From Ceratopteris richardii (Eukaryota; Streptophyta; Polypodiopsida; Polypodiales; Pteridaceae): a stretch of 64,000 nt of DNA. Positions 24,152 through 34,068 of the stretch are shown here, piece after piece. The notes below the pieces were generated by a model that saw nothing but the letters and a program-made list of their open reading frames with translations, was not told where the DNA came from and made no database searches. The stretch lies in NCBI GenBank assembly GCA_020310875.1, contig CM035407.1, positions 225,435,586-225,499,585 of the forward strand, written 5' to 3'. Made by a program: the position numbers and the translations under genes. How positions within the stretch are numbered: the stretch's first letter is position 1; each line of letters begins with the position of its first letter.

Positions 24152-25247
24152 TGTTGGAAACAATGTAAGAATAGCATAAAACCCTAATTCCAAACAACCC
24201 TAATTTTTGGGACTTAGCTAAATTTTAGTTACATAAGGTAAAAAATTATTATGAAACCATTAGATAGTTCTTGAAGAGAGCTTTCATTTGGTATATAACA
24301 TTCACTCATAAGAGGTCCATATTGGGAGAAAATCCTAACCCTAATTTTTGCCAAAATAGGTTCTTTACATCATATGGATCCTCGGGTCATGGACATTCTA
24401 GAAAGCTAACTTTGATGTTCACCTGAAGCTAAAATCATGAGATCGAAGCATGTTTATACTCCAAAATCAAGTTTTTACGATAAAAACAAGCTTTCACCAT
24501 ATTTAGCTTTTCGTCATGTTTTAGCGTAAGATTCTTGTTGCCCATGCGATCCAACCCTTTTGGCATGGCGTTTTATAAAGCACATCATGGGCAGCCTTGG
24601 AAAACTACTTAAGGACCCTTGGGGTCACTCTTAGGCATCACATGAGGTGCTCTTTGCTTGGCTGCATCAATGCAAGAGGTGCTCAACCCATTGATCACTT
24701 GTCTAGAGGTGACTAACTTTTGGAGGAGGTGTGCTCTAAGCTTTGGTGCAGTATCGAAGGATATTTTCGAAGCAAATTACCATCAGCTCTTGCTGAATTT
24801 TGTGAGTAGCAAGTTCTATTTTTTGTCCTCTCTTTTTGGTGTTGCTGATGCTAGGCTTCAAGCCTTCTAATCAGCATAAGGAGGAGTTTCCCTTGTTATT
24901 TAGTTAGGGTTTGCTCTACAAACAATTGTGAATTGTTTCTATTCACTCTAAACTCGCGTACACACACTCTTCATACCTCGTAGGCACTTCATGAACAAAA
25001 TCTTGTATCTAGTTCCCGAAATTCTGCCTATATTCAAATTTTGTAACTACATTCAATACATTCAGCACACATTCAGATTTTGTATCTAAATTCAGCACAT
25101 TTAGTTTTGTATTAGCACACATTCAATTTTGGAGACATATGCAGACACATTGTAATTGAACATTGGAATATCAGCTAGTGTAGGTAAGCATTTAGCTTAC
25201 TGTACACTTTGACAAGTTGTGTATTCTCACTCTACTTCTCATTCATC
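24152..25247 (+). repeat. Family-N LTR, copy 1
   Basis: It starts TGTTGGAAACAATGTAAGAA and matches 28215-29400 along its whole length. It is incomplete at its downstream end and passes straight into gag-like sequence. I call this LTR family N (non-autonomous). Confidence 0.85.
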
Positions 25248-25796
25248 TCGAATGTGGAGTTTTATGATGGTGAATTTGTTTGTATTTGAAGAGTTGTCGA
25301 ATATTGTATAATGGCACTTATCCAAGGCAAAGACAATTGGGAGAAGGTGTTGCTTTATCTTTTTTAGAAAATCTGCTGTTCCAAATTTTGCATAACAGGA
25401 GGTTAGTGAAGAAGAGAGAACTCTTTCATTATCCCGAGTTTGTGGTACTGCAAGTTTACTTATTTTAGAAGAGGAGTTCAGACGGGATTCAAAGGATGCT
25501 CTAGCACTTTCATACATTGTTTTAAAAGTGAATAGGCATATTTTTCTCCAAATCAGGTCATGCAAAACCTCTTGTCAGGCTAGATTGGAGTTAAAGTATC
25601 GCTATAAAGATAGAAATTCTGTTAGAAATGTTCATCTAAAGAATGAGTTAGCCAACACAAGGATGAAAATTGGTGATCCAGTTCTATCAGATAATTTGAA
25701 GCTCAGAAACTTAAAGAATATGATTGGCACATGTAGAGGAAATTTTTGTTATCCTGTGCTCAAGGTGGGCTCTTTTTCTCAATGTAGTATGCACTA

Positions 25797-26631
25797 TGTA
25801 AGGAATTGAACTCACAACCTCTTGGTTAGGAATGTGATGGGCTAACCACTTGCCCCGAAAGCCATGGTTGAGGATTACTTCCTAATCCTCTCTCTTAGGG
25901 TGTGGTTCAACCATCTCCTACCAGGATTATGTTACATTCTTCCCCCCTTGGTTGATCATTGTCCTCAATGATCTACTCTTGTATCCCTCTAGCCTCGGTG
26001 ATCAGTCCATTGAACTCCCTAGGTGCCCTTGAATTGATGTCCCTCAACCTCGCACAGTTTCTTGAACCTTGTTCGCAACCTTGGTCTCTTGAACCCTTGC
26101 TCTCAACCTTGGTGTCTTGAACCTTCTTATTCCCAACCTTGGTGTCTCGAGCCCTTGTTCTCAACCTCAGTCTTGAACCTTGTTCTCACCCATGCTTGGT
26201 ATCTTGAACACTCAATCAAGTGCCACCCAAGGATTTCCAAGAAATTCACACTTCCAAGTTAGCTCATTGGAAAGTTCGTTCCGAGAGCTTTCCAACGGTA
26301 TATTACACGCCTCAATCTGACCTACGGATTGAGAGATACATCCCAATCATTGTAAGGTCCATCCTTGAAACCGACGTGCGCGCCTTCCACAATTCCTACC
26401 CTTTCACATAGAGGATGCCCAAGCGCCTTTTTTTAGAGACCATTGGATCATTCCACCTTGCCCAAGCCTACTTCCTAGGCTCTGATACCAATGTAAGGAA
26501 TTGAACTCACAACCTCTTGGTTAGGAATGTGATGGGCTAACCACTTGCCCCAAAAGCCATGGTTGAGGATTACTTCCTAATCCTCTCTCTTAGGGTGTGG
26601 TTCAACCATCTCCTACCAGGATTATGTTACA
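25797..26631 (-). mobile_element. TRIM (miniature LTR retrotransposon), apparently whole
   Basis: Two 140-bp LTRs (25797-25936 and 26492-26631) begin TGTAAGG, end GTTACA and differ by about one base. The 5-bp flanks are identical (CACTA at 25792-25796 and 26632-26636). On the minus strand the primer-binding site TGGTATCAGAGC lies at 26479-26490 beside one LTR. The polypurine tract (plus strand TTCTTCCCCCC) lies at about 25937-25947 beside the other. The 555-bp interior is non-coding and carries imperfect repeats of an AACCTTGGTSTCTTGAACC-like motif. Uninterrupted copies of the host repeat exist in units 2 and 3. The near-identical LTRs make it one of the youngest insertions here. Confidence 0.95.
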
Positions 26632-27249
26632 CACTATGTGTTTGCTTTGCATAATCCCAAATCACAAGAGGATTACAAGATGAGACAAAGTAAGAGTCAG
26701 GATTACGAGTCACAGAAGCATTAGCATTGAAGCGTACAAAATAGGCGGCTCAATCATAGGTGAAAGAAGAAGAAGCAATGGCTTCTATAAGAAGCATCTC
26801 ACAAGCCCACAATCTAACCACATAAGCCAACCTCAAGGTACTAATGAAGCATGCAGGTCTCTTTCTAAGCACTCAGCCCTTGTAAACTTACTCTGCTTGT
26901 CCACTCTAAGTGACAAGACGAGAGGCACTTCTCTAATTCCTCGACTGAGCTGCTGAAGCTTGAGAGTAGAAACACATTTCACTTAAATATCCTCACTGTG
27001 ATCTTCGATATATCACATATGATATCTGATATCCCTTGGTACTCAAATTCCTTTCCTTTTATAAGCTGCTCTTCCATTCGGTTACTCCACTACCCTATCT
27101 CCTTCACTCTCACTTTTCTCGTATTCTGCCAAGTCCGCTAGTTTGAAAGCACTCTGCCAAATCCGGTAATCTCATCTCCATGCTCTTTCTCTGTTCTCTT
27201 TGTCGCCACTCTCTTTGTTCTGTATGCTCTTTGTCTCCATAGAGCATTT

Positions 27250-27515
27250 TTTGGAATTGGTCTCTCTCACTATTGCTAGTGAAATTAATCCTTAGAACAA
27301 TTTAGGAAATTGGTCTCTTTTGCTTGCCTTGAATTTTGAAACTTAGTCTTGTGAAATTGGTCTCTTCATCATGAAATTAGTCCATAGACAAATTTGTGAA
27401 ATTGGTCTCTTCCTCGTGAAATTAGGCCTGGACCAATTTGTGAAATTGGTCTCTGTTGTCTTGGGCCAATCTTGAAAAAGAGCAATTTGTGAAATTGGCC
27501 TCTTTTGCTTCCTTA
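27250..27515 (+). repeat. Imperfect repeats of a GAAATTGGTCTCT motif
   Basis: AATTTGTGAAATTGGTCTCT and its complement-like partner AGTCCATAGACCAATTT alternate several times. The same array is present at about 32260-32610 and 36215-36415 in the other units, so it is a family trait. Confidence 0.8.
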
Positions 27516-27625
27516 GACCACCTGTAGTCAGACTTACTTACTTCTGCAATTAGACTTTATTACACTGACTTCTGCAATTAGAATTTATTACACTGAGCAT
27601 ATACTTGTATCAAAAGATTTTGTAG

Positions 27626-27799
27626 GCCCTAATTTAAGCTATACAACTGAGAACATTATGATAAACTTATGGAATGGAATGATTCAAGTGAAGTTGAAGC
27701 TTTAAAGATAGTAGATAAGAGAAGAAAAGCCATGGAAAGTAAAAAACCTTGTTCAGTACCGAAGCTGAATCATGAATTTTACTTATGCAATGTTAATTG
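27626..27799 (+). other. Conserved coding block with splice-like edges, copy 1
   Basis: It is preceded by TTTTGTAG and followed by GTGAGTAAGT, as an exon would be. The translation near its end, KPCSVPKLNHEFYLCNVNW, matches copy 2 at 32705-32876. I do not recognise the protein. It may be a captured host exon or an unusual gene end of the element. Confidence 0.5.
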
Positions 27800-27813
27800 G
27801 TGAGTAAGTTCAG

Positions 27814-28165
27814 TTGCACACTTTGAAGTTCAAAGGTCAGTCACACATCTCGAAGTTCAAAGTTCATTCCCACATTTTGAAGTTCAAAGTTAGTCGCACA
27901 TTTCAAAGTTCAGGGACTTACATATTCAATTTTGAGTTGAGTTCAGATTTATGCACAGTAAGCTCAAGATTTAGTGGAAATAAGTTAAGAGATATATTTT
28001 CAAACATCCGAAGTTCTTCAAGTTTTGAAGACATGCGAAGTTTTGGAGACATGCAAAATGTTGCAGATATCCAAAGTTTTACAGATATCCAAAGTTTTGC
28101 AGATATCCAAAATTTTGTAGACATTCGAAGTTTTGTAGACATTGAAAGTTTTGCAGACATTTGAA
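27814..28165 (+). repeat. Tandem short repeats before the polypurine tract
   Basis: Two sets occur: a ~28-bp unit around TTTGAAGTTCAAAGTTC (27814-27915), then an ~18-bp unit around GAAGTTTTGCAGACATCC repeated about ten times (27990-28165). The same sets, shorter, occur at 32890-33050. Confidence 0.85.
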
Positions 28166-28214
28166 GTTTTGTAGATTTTTGTACTTTATGCTATTATGAT
28201 ATGGAAGGGGGGAT

Positions 28215-29496
28215 TGTTGGAAACAATGTAAGAATAGCATAGAACCCTAATTTCCAGCGATTCTAGTTTTTGGGACTTTTGTAAGAATAGCATAGAACCC
28301 TAATTTCCAGCGATTCTAGTTTTTGGGACTTAGGCAAGTTCCAGTCACATAAGCTAAAAAATTATTATGACACCATTGAATAGTTCTTTAAGAGAGCTTT
28401 CGCTTGGTATATAACATTCAATCATCAGAGGTCCAAATTGGGAGAAAACCCTAACCCTAATTTCTGCTAAAATAGGTTTTCTACATCATATGGATCTGTA
28501 GATCATGGACATTCAAGAAAGCTAACTTTCATGTTCATCTCAAGCTAAAATCAGGAGTTTGTACCATGTTTATACTCCAAAATCAAGTTTTTTATGATGA
28601 AAACAAACTTTCACCATATTTAGCTTTTCATCATGTCTTCGTGTAAGATTTTTGTTGCACATGGGATTCAAGCTTTTTCGCATAGCTTTTTATAAAGCAC
28701 ACCATGGGCAGCCTTGGAAAACTACTTAAGGACCCTTGGGGTCACTCTTGGGCATCACATGAGGTCCTCATCACTTGATTGCATCAACGCAAGAGGTGCT
28801 TAACCCATTGATCACTTGTCTAGAGGTGACTAACTTATGGAGGAGGTGTGCTCTAAGTTTTGGTGCAGTATCGGAGGAGATTTTGGCAGCCAGCCAACAT
28901 CAGGTCTTGCTGAATTTTGTGACTAGCAAGTTCTATTTCTTGTCCTCTTCTTTTGGTGTTGCTGATCCTAGGCTTCAAGCCTTTTACATCAACATGAGGA
29001 GTTTCTTTTGTTATTCAATTAGGTTTTGCTGTACAAACAATTGTGAACTGTTTCTATTCACTCTAAACTCACATACACACACTTTTCATACCTCTTAGGC
29101 AGTTTATGAACAAACTCTTGTATCTAGTTTGCAAAATTCTGCCTAGATTCAGATTTTGTAACTACATTCAGTACATTTGGCACACATTCAGATTTTGTAT
29201 CTAAATTCAGCAGATTTAGTTTTGTATTAGCACACTGAAAGTGTTGGAGACATACAAACACATTGTAATTGGATAGTGGAATATCAGTTAATGTAGGTAA
29301 GCATTCAACTTAGCTATACACTTCGACAAGTTTTGTATACTTTGACACGTTTTGTATACTTTGACAAGTTGTGTATTCTCTCTCTACTTCTCATTCATCT
29401 AATTTTGAGTCTTAAGGTGTGTATGCTAAGGTTCATTTGTTGGAAGATCTTGAAAACATGTGATTATCGTTATTAAGGCCCACCCCTATTCCAACA
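28215..29496 (+). repeat. Family-N LTR, copy 2 (full length, 1282 bp)
   Basis: Perfect inverted termini TGTTGG and CCAACA. It is preceded by the polypurine tract GGAAGGGGGGA (28203-28213) and followed by the primer-binding site TTGGTATTAGAGC (29498-29510). It thus serves as the 3' LTR of unit 1 and the 5' LTR of unit 2. A short block around CATAGAACCCTAATTTCC is duplicated near its start. Confidence 0.92.
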
Positions 29497-29497
29497 T

Positions 29498-29510
29498 TTG
29501 GTATTAGAGC
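29498..29510 (+). other. Primer-binding site of unit 2
   Basis: TTGGTATTAGAGC, one base from the usual initiator-tRNA-Met complement, immediately after LTR copy 2. Confidence 0.8.
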
Positions 29511-29879
29511 ATAGTTGGTATACACCCTTAACAAGATGAGTGATTATAGACTTAAGAATAAAGATAAGCTTGAAGGAATGTCCAACTATCCATGTGGAGT
29601 CTTATGATGATGAATTTGTTAGTATCTAAAGACTTGTGGAATATTGTATGATGACACTTATCGAAGGCCAAGACAATGAGGAGAGGATGTTGCTTTATCT
29701 TCTAGAAAACCTGCTGTTCCAAATTTTGCTCAACAGGAGGTTAGTGAAAAAGGAAGAACTCTTTCATTATCGAGAGTTTGTGGTACTAAAAGTTCACTTA
29801 TTTCAAAAGATGAGTTCAGATGGGATTCAAAGGATGCTCTAGCACTTTCATACATTGTTTTGAGAGTGGAGGCATATTT

Positions 29880-30854
29880 TGTTGGAAGTCAATGTACATA
29901 TGGTCCACTTCTAGCAAATCCACATTTTGGACTTCGCATTTTTTGTACAGTTTGGGTAAAACTTTTTTAGGCTAGATAGATAGAGCTTGGTAAGAGCTAT
30001 CTAGTGGTATGCTTCTTTTCTTCATCAGAGCTCAAAGTTGGGAGAAAAGTCAAACCCTAGTTCAGTCCAAAATGGAGGAAGAACATTTTTTTTGAAGGAC
30101 CAAACTCAAAAAGCTAGGTTATTATGTTAGCATGGCAAAAAGCAAGTAAATTTAGCGATCAAATTAAAAGCTAGGCCAAAAATTAGCGATCGCATATATT
30201 TTAATGAGAAAAGCAAAATCAATGTTTAAAAATTGCGATCAAGGCTTTTTAAAATTGCTATTGGATCGTATAAAGACACTGCAACTATATAAAGAGGTCA
30301 TGAGCACACTATTTGGACAACTTGAGCTTGAGTTTATGCTTACGTGTGTCAATTTTGGAGTTTTGAAGCTTTGGAGGTGAAGGATTCGTGAAGGAGAGGC
30401 TACTCTCTTGGAGCAAGGAGTCTTCTACAAGGTGGTGGCAGCTATCTTTTGTAAGTTGACCTTATTTTCTGTTTTTAGGGTTTCTGAACCCTAATTTCAG
30501 AATTAGGGTTTGCTGATTTTCAGATTTGTTGCACTTTCTTGTGAGGTTAGGTTCACTTCGTTGATCATTCACTTTACACACATTCAGATTATAACAACAT
30601 AATCTGAAATTCTGTACATCATCATCTTCTTGGCTATTCTTCCATTTAGTGAGTGCACCACATCATATGGTTGAGTAGTACTCCCATGTTGTAATTCAGC
30701 CATCTATATTTAGTGAGTAAGCATTTTGCTTATGTTACTTATCCTTGTCTCAAGATCTCTTTCTTTCTATCTCTCACATATCATCTTGATTAATTAAGTG
30801 TGTATGCTCAAAGGTTTCTAGTATTGGAAGATCCTAGGGCCCCAAATTCCAACA
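29880..30854 (+). repeat. Solo LTR with 5-bp target duplication
   Basis: It starts TGTTGGAAGTCAATG, ends CCAACA and is flanked by TATTT on both sides (29875-29879 and 30855-30859). A TATA-like ACTATATAAAGAGG lies at about 30285. Its ends and its tail (GTGTGTATGCTCAAAGG, GGAAGATCCT) resemble family-N LTRs, so it is a relative. It lacks an internal region, as expected after LTR-LTR recombination. The site is uninterrupted in unit 3. Confidence 0.9.
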
Positions 30855-30894
30855 TATTTTACCCCAAATCAGGTCATGAAGAACCTCTGGTCAG

Positions 30895-31526
30895 CATAGT
30901 ACAACAAATTGACGATTTCTAAATAAAAGTTGTTGGAATGATTTGAACAATTTTTTACGATTTGTATGAAGGTTTTTTTCGAAAAACATCGTTTTCGGCA
31001 AAAGTCGTAGCACGATCTATTTTCTAATTCGCTTCTAGCTTCGCTAATAGTTTATTGTGTTCTCTTACACACTCATCTTGAGAGCTTGCATTAGGATGAA
31101 GTTAGAGTATAAGGTGAGAGCATTAGAGCACTCAACAATAGAGCACGATCAGCCCCTTGCAAGTTGCTTCGGAATTCAGCCTTCTCTATTTTCCCTTTGC
31201 TTCAACCTGCTCTATTTGCCCCTTTCTTCAAGCTTCACTTTGACACTATTTGCCGCTTGCCACTTGCCTTATAGAGTTTAGATGGGTAGAAAGTAGTGTG
31301 ATCACTAAAGATTGTAGACTATTAGGTGATTTTATATGTTATTCATGTCAGGTATATCAAAAAGGTGTTAAATATGCATTGGTACATAGCTTTATGTTTC
31401 ATGAAATAAAAATCTTTCACAGTGAATAAAAAGCCCGATTTTTATTTTGGATTTTATAAACCTCTACGATTTAAACGATTTAAATCTCGATTTAAATCTT
31501 GTTTTTAAACCTCTTCTCGTACTATG
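30895..31526. mobile_element. hAT-like MITE 1
   Basis: It is about 632 bp, non-coding and A/T-rich. The left end reads CATAGTACAACAAATTG and the right end, reverse complemented, CATAGTACGAGAAGAGG. The flanking 8-mers CTGGTCAG and CTCGTCAA agree at six of eight positions, fitting a decayed hAT target duplication. Units 1 and 3 lack the insertion. The CATAGT termini match the autonomous hAT at 18131-21717. Confidence 0.8.
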
Positions 31527-32704
31527 CTCGTCAAGCTTGATTGGAGTTAAAAGTATCTCTATCAAGATAGAAATTCTGTTAGGAATGCTCATCGAAAGAA
31601 CAATTAGACAACACAAGGATGAAAGTTGGTTATTTAGTCCAATCACATAATTTGAAAGCATTACTCTATTAGCATCAAGCATGGAAGTGTACAATATAGA
31701 CGGTTCAATCCTAGGTGAAAGAGGGAGAAGCAATGGCTGCCACAAGCAACACCTCACAAGCCCGCAATCTAACCACAGAAGCCAACCTCAAGGAACTAAT
31801 GAAGCATGCAAGTCTCTTGTTAAGCACTCAGCCCTTGTAGACTTACTCTTTTTGTCCACTATTAGTGAAGAGACAAGAGCCTCTTGTCTAACTCCTCGAC
31901 TTAGCTATTGAAGCTTGAGAGTAGTGACATACTTCACTCAAGTATCCTCACTGATCTCCGATATATCACATATGATATGTGATATCCCTTGGTACTCAAA
32001 TTTCTTTCCTTATATAAGTTGCTCATCGAGTCGGTTACTCCGCTACTCTGTCTCCTTCACTTTCACTTTTTTGGTATTCTTCCAAGTCCGGTACTCTGTG
32101 AGCACTCTACCAAATGCGGAACTCTGGTTTCCACTCTCTTTTTCCCTGTTCTCTTTGTCTCCACTCTGTTATTCTTTCATGTAGGCCCTTCTCTTATTCT
32201 CCTTAGTTGCTTCCAATGATCCAGCCTTGGACGAATTTGAGATCCAGCCTTGGACGATTTTTGAGAGATTGGTCTTATCTGGGAAGTTAGTCCATAGACC
32301 AATTTGTGGAATTGTTCCCTCCCGTTGCAGCATGTGAAATTAATCCTTATATCAATTTGTGAAATTGGTCTCTTCTGCTTGCCTTGAATTCTGAAAATCA
32401 GTCTTGTGAAATTGGTCTATTCCTCGTGAAATTAGTCCATAGACCAATTTGTGAAATTGGTCTCTTCTCCGTGTCTTGGATGAATTCTAAAAATTAGTCT
32501 TGTGAAAGTGGTCTCTTCCTCGCGAAATTAGTCCATGGACCAATTTGTGAAATTGCTCTCTGTAGTCTTGAACCAATCTTGAAAAAGTGAAGTTTGTGAA
32601 ATTGGTCTCTTTTGCTGCCTTAGACCAAGTGCAATCGGACGGACTTACTTGTGCAATTAGAATTCATTACATTGAGCATATAGCTTTATCAAAAAAATTT
32701 GTAG

Positions 32705-32876
32705 TTCCTAATTTAAGCTATAGAACAGAACGTTATGATGAAGTTATGGAATGGAATGATTTAGGTGCAGTTGAAGCTTTACAAATAGCATCTAAGAGAA
32801 GAAAAGCCATGGAAAGAAAGAAACCTTGTGGGGTACCTAAGCTAAATCACGAATTTTACCTATGTAAGGTTAATTG
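32705..32876 (+). other. Conserved coding block with splice-like edges, copy 2
   Basis: It lies between AAATTTGTAG and GTGAGTAAGT, a good acceptor and a near-consensus donor. The open frame reads SYRTERYDEVMEWNDL and, near the end, KPCGVPKLNHEFYLCKVNW. Relative to copy 1, differences in the last 20 or so codons are mostly at third positions, hinting that it was once constrained. I do not recognise the family. Confidence 0.5.
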
Positions 32877-33084
32877 GTGAGTAAGTTAAGTGGCACATTT
32901 TGAAGTTCAAAGTTCTGTCACACATTTCGAAGTTCATAGTTCAGTCTCACATTTTGAAGCTCAAAGTTAAGTCTCACATTTCGAAGTTCAGAGACTTACA
33001 TATTGAATTTCCGAAGTTTTGCAGACATCCGAAGTTTTATAGATTTTTGTACTTTATGCCATTATGACATTGAAGGGGGGGCAT

Positions 33085-34068
33085 TATTGAAATCAATGTA
33101 AGAATAGCATGAAAGCCTAATTTCCAGCAACCCTTTTCAACAATCCTAATATTATGATTATTTCTTTTCCTCCTTAATTTCTTTATTTGGTAGTAATATT
33201 ATTTATTTATCTCATCTTTTTTGTTATTTGCTTTTTATTTTCATTATTATTTGTCTGTTCTTTGTGCAAGACTTTATCATGGCTGCGTTTGCCCTTCACT
33301 TTCAGAAGTGATAGAAACTCAATTCCTTGACTTTGTTAGAGATCTTTATTTAGAAACACTCTTTATTAAAGTCTGCACCTACTCTAGAGCATTGATGACG
33401 CGAGTAGGGATGTCATAGCTATTTGTCCAAGCTATGCATGATAAAGTTTAATTCTGATACTTCTTGTTTTGGATAGACATAGAAGTTGACGATGCAATTT
33501 TTGTTTTGTTTTTATTTTTATTTAATTTACATTTTTAAAAATATATTTATTTATTTATGTAATTATTATTATTTTTATTTATTTTCTTTTATAGTTTTAT
33601 TTTATTTATTTATTATTTATCATTATTATTTAATTAATTATTAATATTATTATTTAATTTACATTTTTATAAAAATATATTTATTTATTTATGTAATTAT
33701 TATTATTTTTATTTATATTCTTTTATAGTTTTGTTTTTATTTATTTATTATTATTATTATTGTTATTTAATTAATTATTAATACTATTATTTAAAGAAAG
33801 TATGGGTTCATTTTGTATTGGTTTTATTTCGTGTTTGCATTTTTCATGTCTTATATTGATCTTAGTTTTTGTGTAGTCTCTTGCTTTTGTTTGTTGTTTT
33901 TTCTTATGTGTATGTGTTTGTGTTCTCTATCTTGAGTTCGTAAGTTTGGATAACACTGAACTTCTGAAGGTAAATTTTGAGTTTTAAGGTGTGTATGCTA
34001 ATTTTCATTTGTTCGAAGATCCTGAAAACTTGTGATTATCGTTATTAATGCCCACCCTAATTCCAACA
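33085..34068 (+). repeat. Family-N LTR, copy 3 (divergent middle)
   Basis: The first ~55 bp (TATTGAAATCAATGTAAGAA) and last ~100 bp (to CCAACA) match copy 2. The middle is different and very A/T-rich, so this may be a subfamily variant or a replaced segment. It is preceded by the polypurine tract GAAGGGGGGGCA and followed by the primer-binding site TTGGTACCAGAGC (34070-34082). Confidence 0.7.
33518..33790. repeat. A/T-rich tandem duplication (~135-bp unit)
   Basis: The unit starting ATTTAATTTACATTTTTA at 33518 is repeated at about 33653 with few differences. Both lie within the odd middle part of LTR copy 3. Confidence 0.8.

Larger units (their letters stand above)
25248..28202 (+). mobile_element. 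Family-N internal region, unit 1 (gag-like, no pol)
   Basis: It contains a gag-like block (KNELANTRMKIGDPV at about 25640) but no protease, RT or integrase. A TRIM is inserted at 25797-26631. Further on come repeats of an AATTTGTGAAATTGGTCTCT motif (27290-27510), a conserved coding block with splice-like edges (27626-27799), two sets of short tandem repeats (27814-28165) and a polypurine tract at 28203-28213. Units 2 and 3 share this order. The region has several breaks and could only move with help from another element. Confidence 0.7.
29511..33084 (+). mobile_element. Family-N internal region, unit 2
   Basis: The first gene is gag-like: near 29537 the reading includes YRLKNKDKLEGMSNYP, typical of the copia gag N-terminus. 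A solo LTR (29880-30854) and a hAT-like MITE (30895-31526) are inserted. The rest follows unit 1: gag middle part, the GAAATTGGTCTCT array, the conserved block (32705-32876), tandem repeats and a polypurine tract (33071-33083). No protease, integrase or RT is present. It has several breaks. Confidence 0.75.

Noticed and set aside
23802-24197. 131-codon minus-strand frame containing Cys-Val repeats
   Set aside because: The repeat part is the CA microsatellite and the rest has no recognisable domain.
24330-28460. CCTAACCCTAA motifs (about 24335 and 28445) as interstitial telomere repeats
   Set aside because: Only about two units, at the same position in two LTR copies; part of the LTR and not telomeric.
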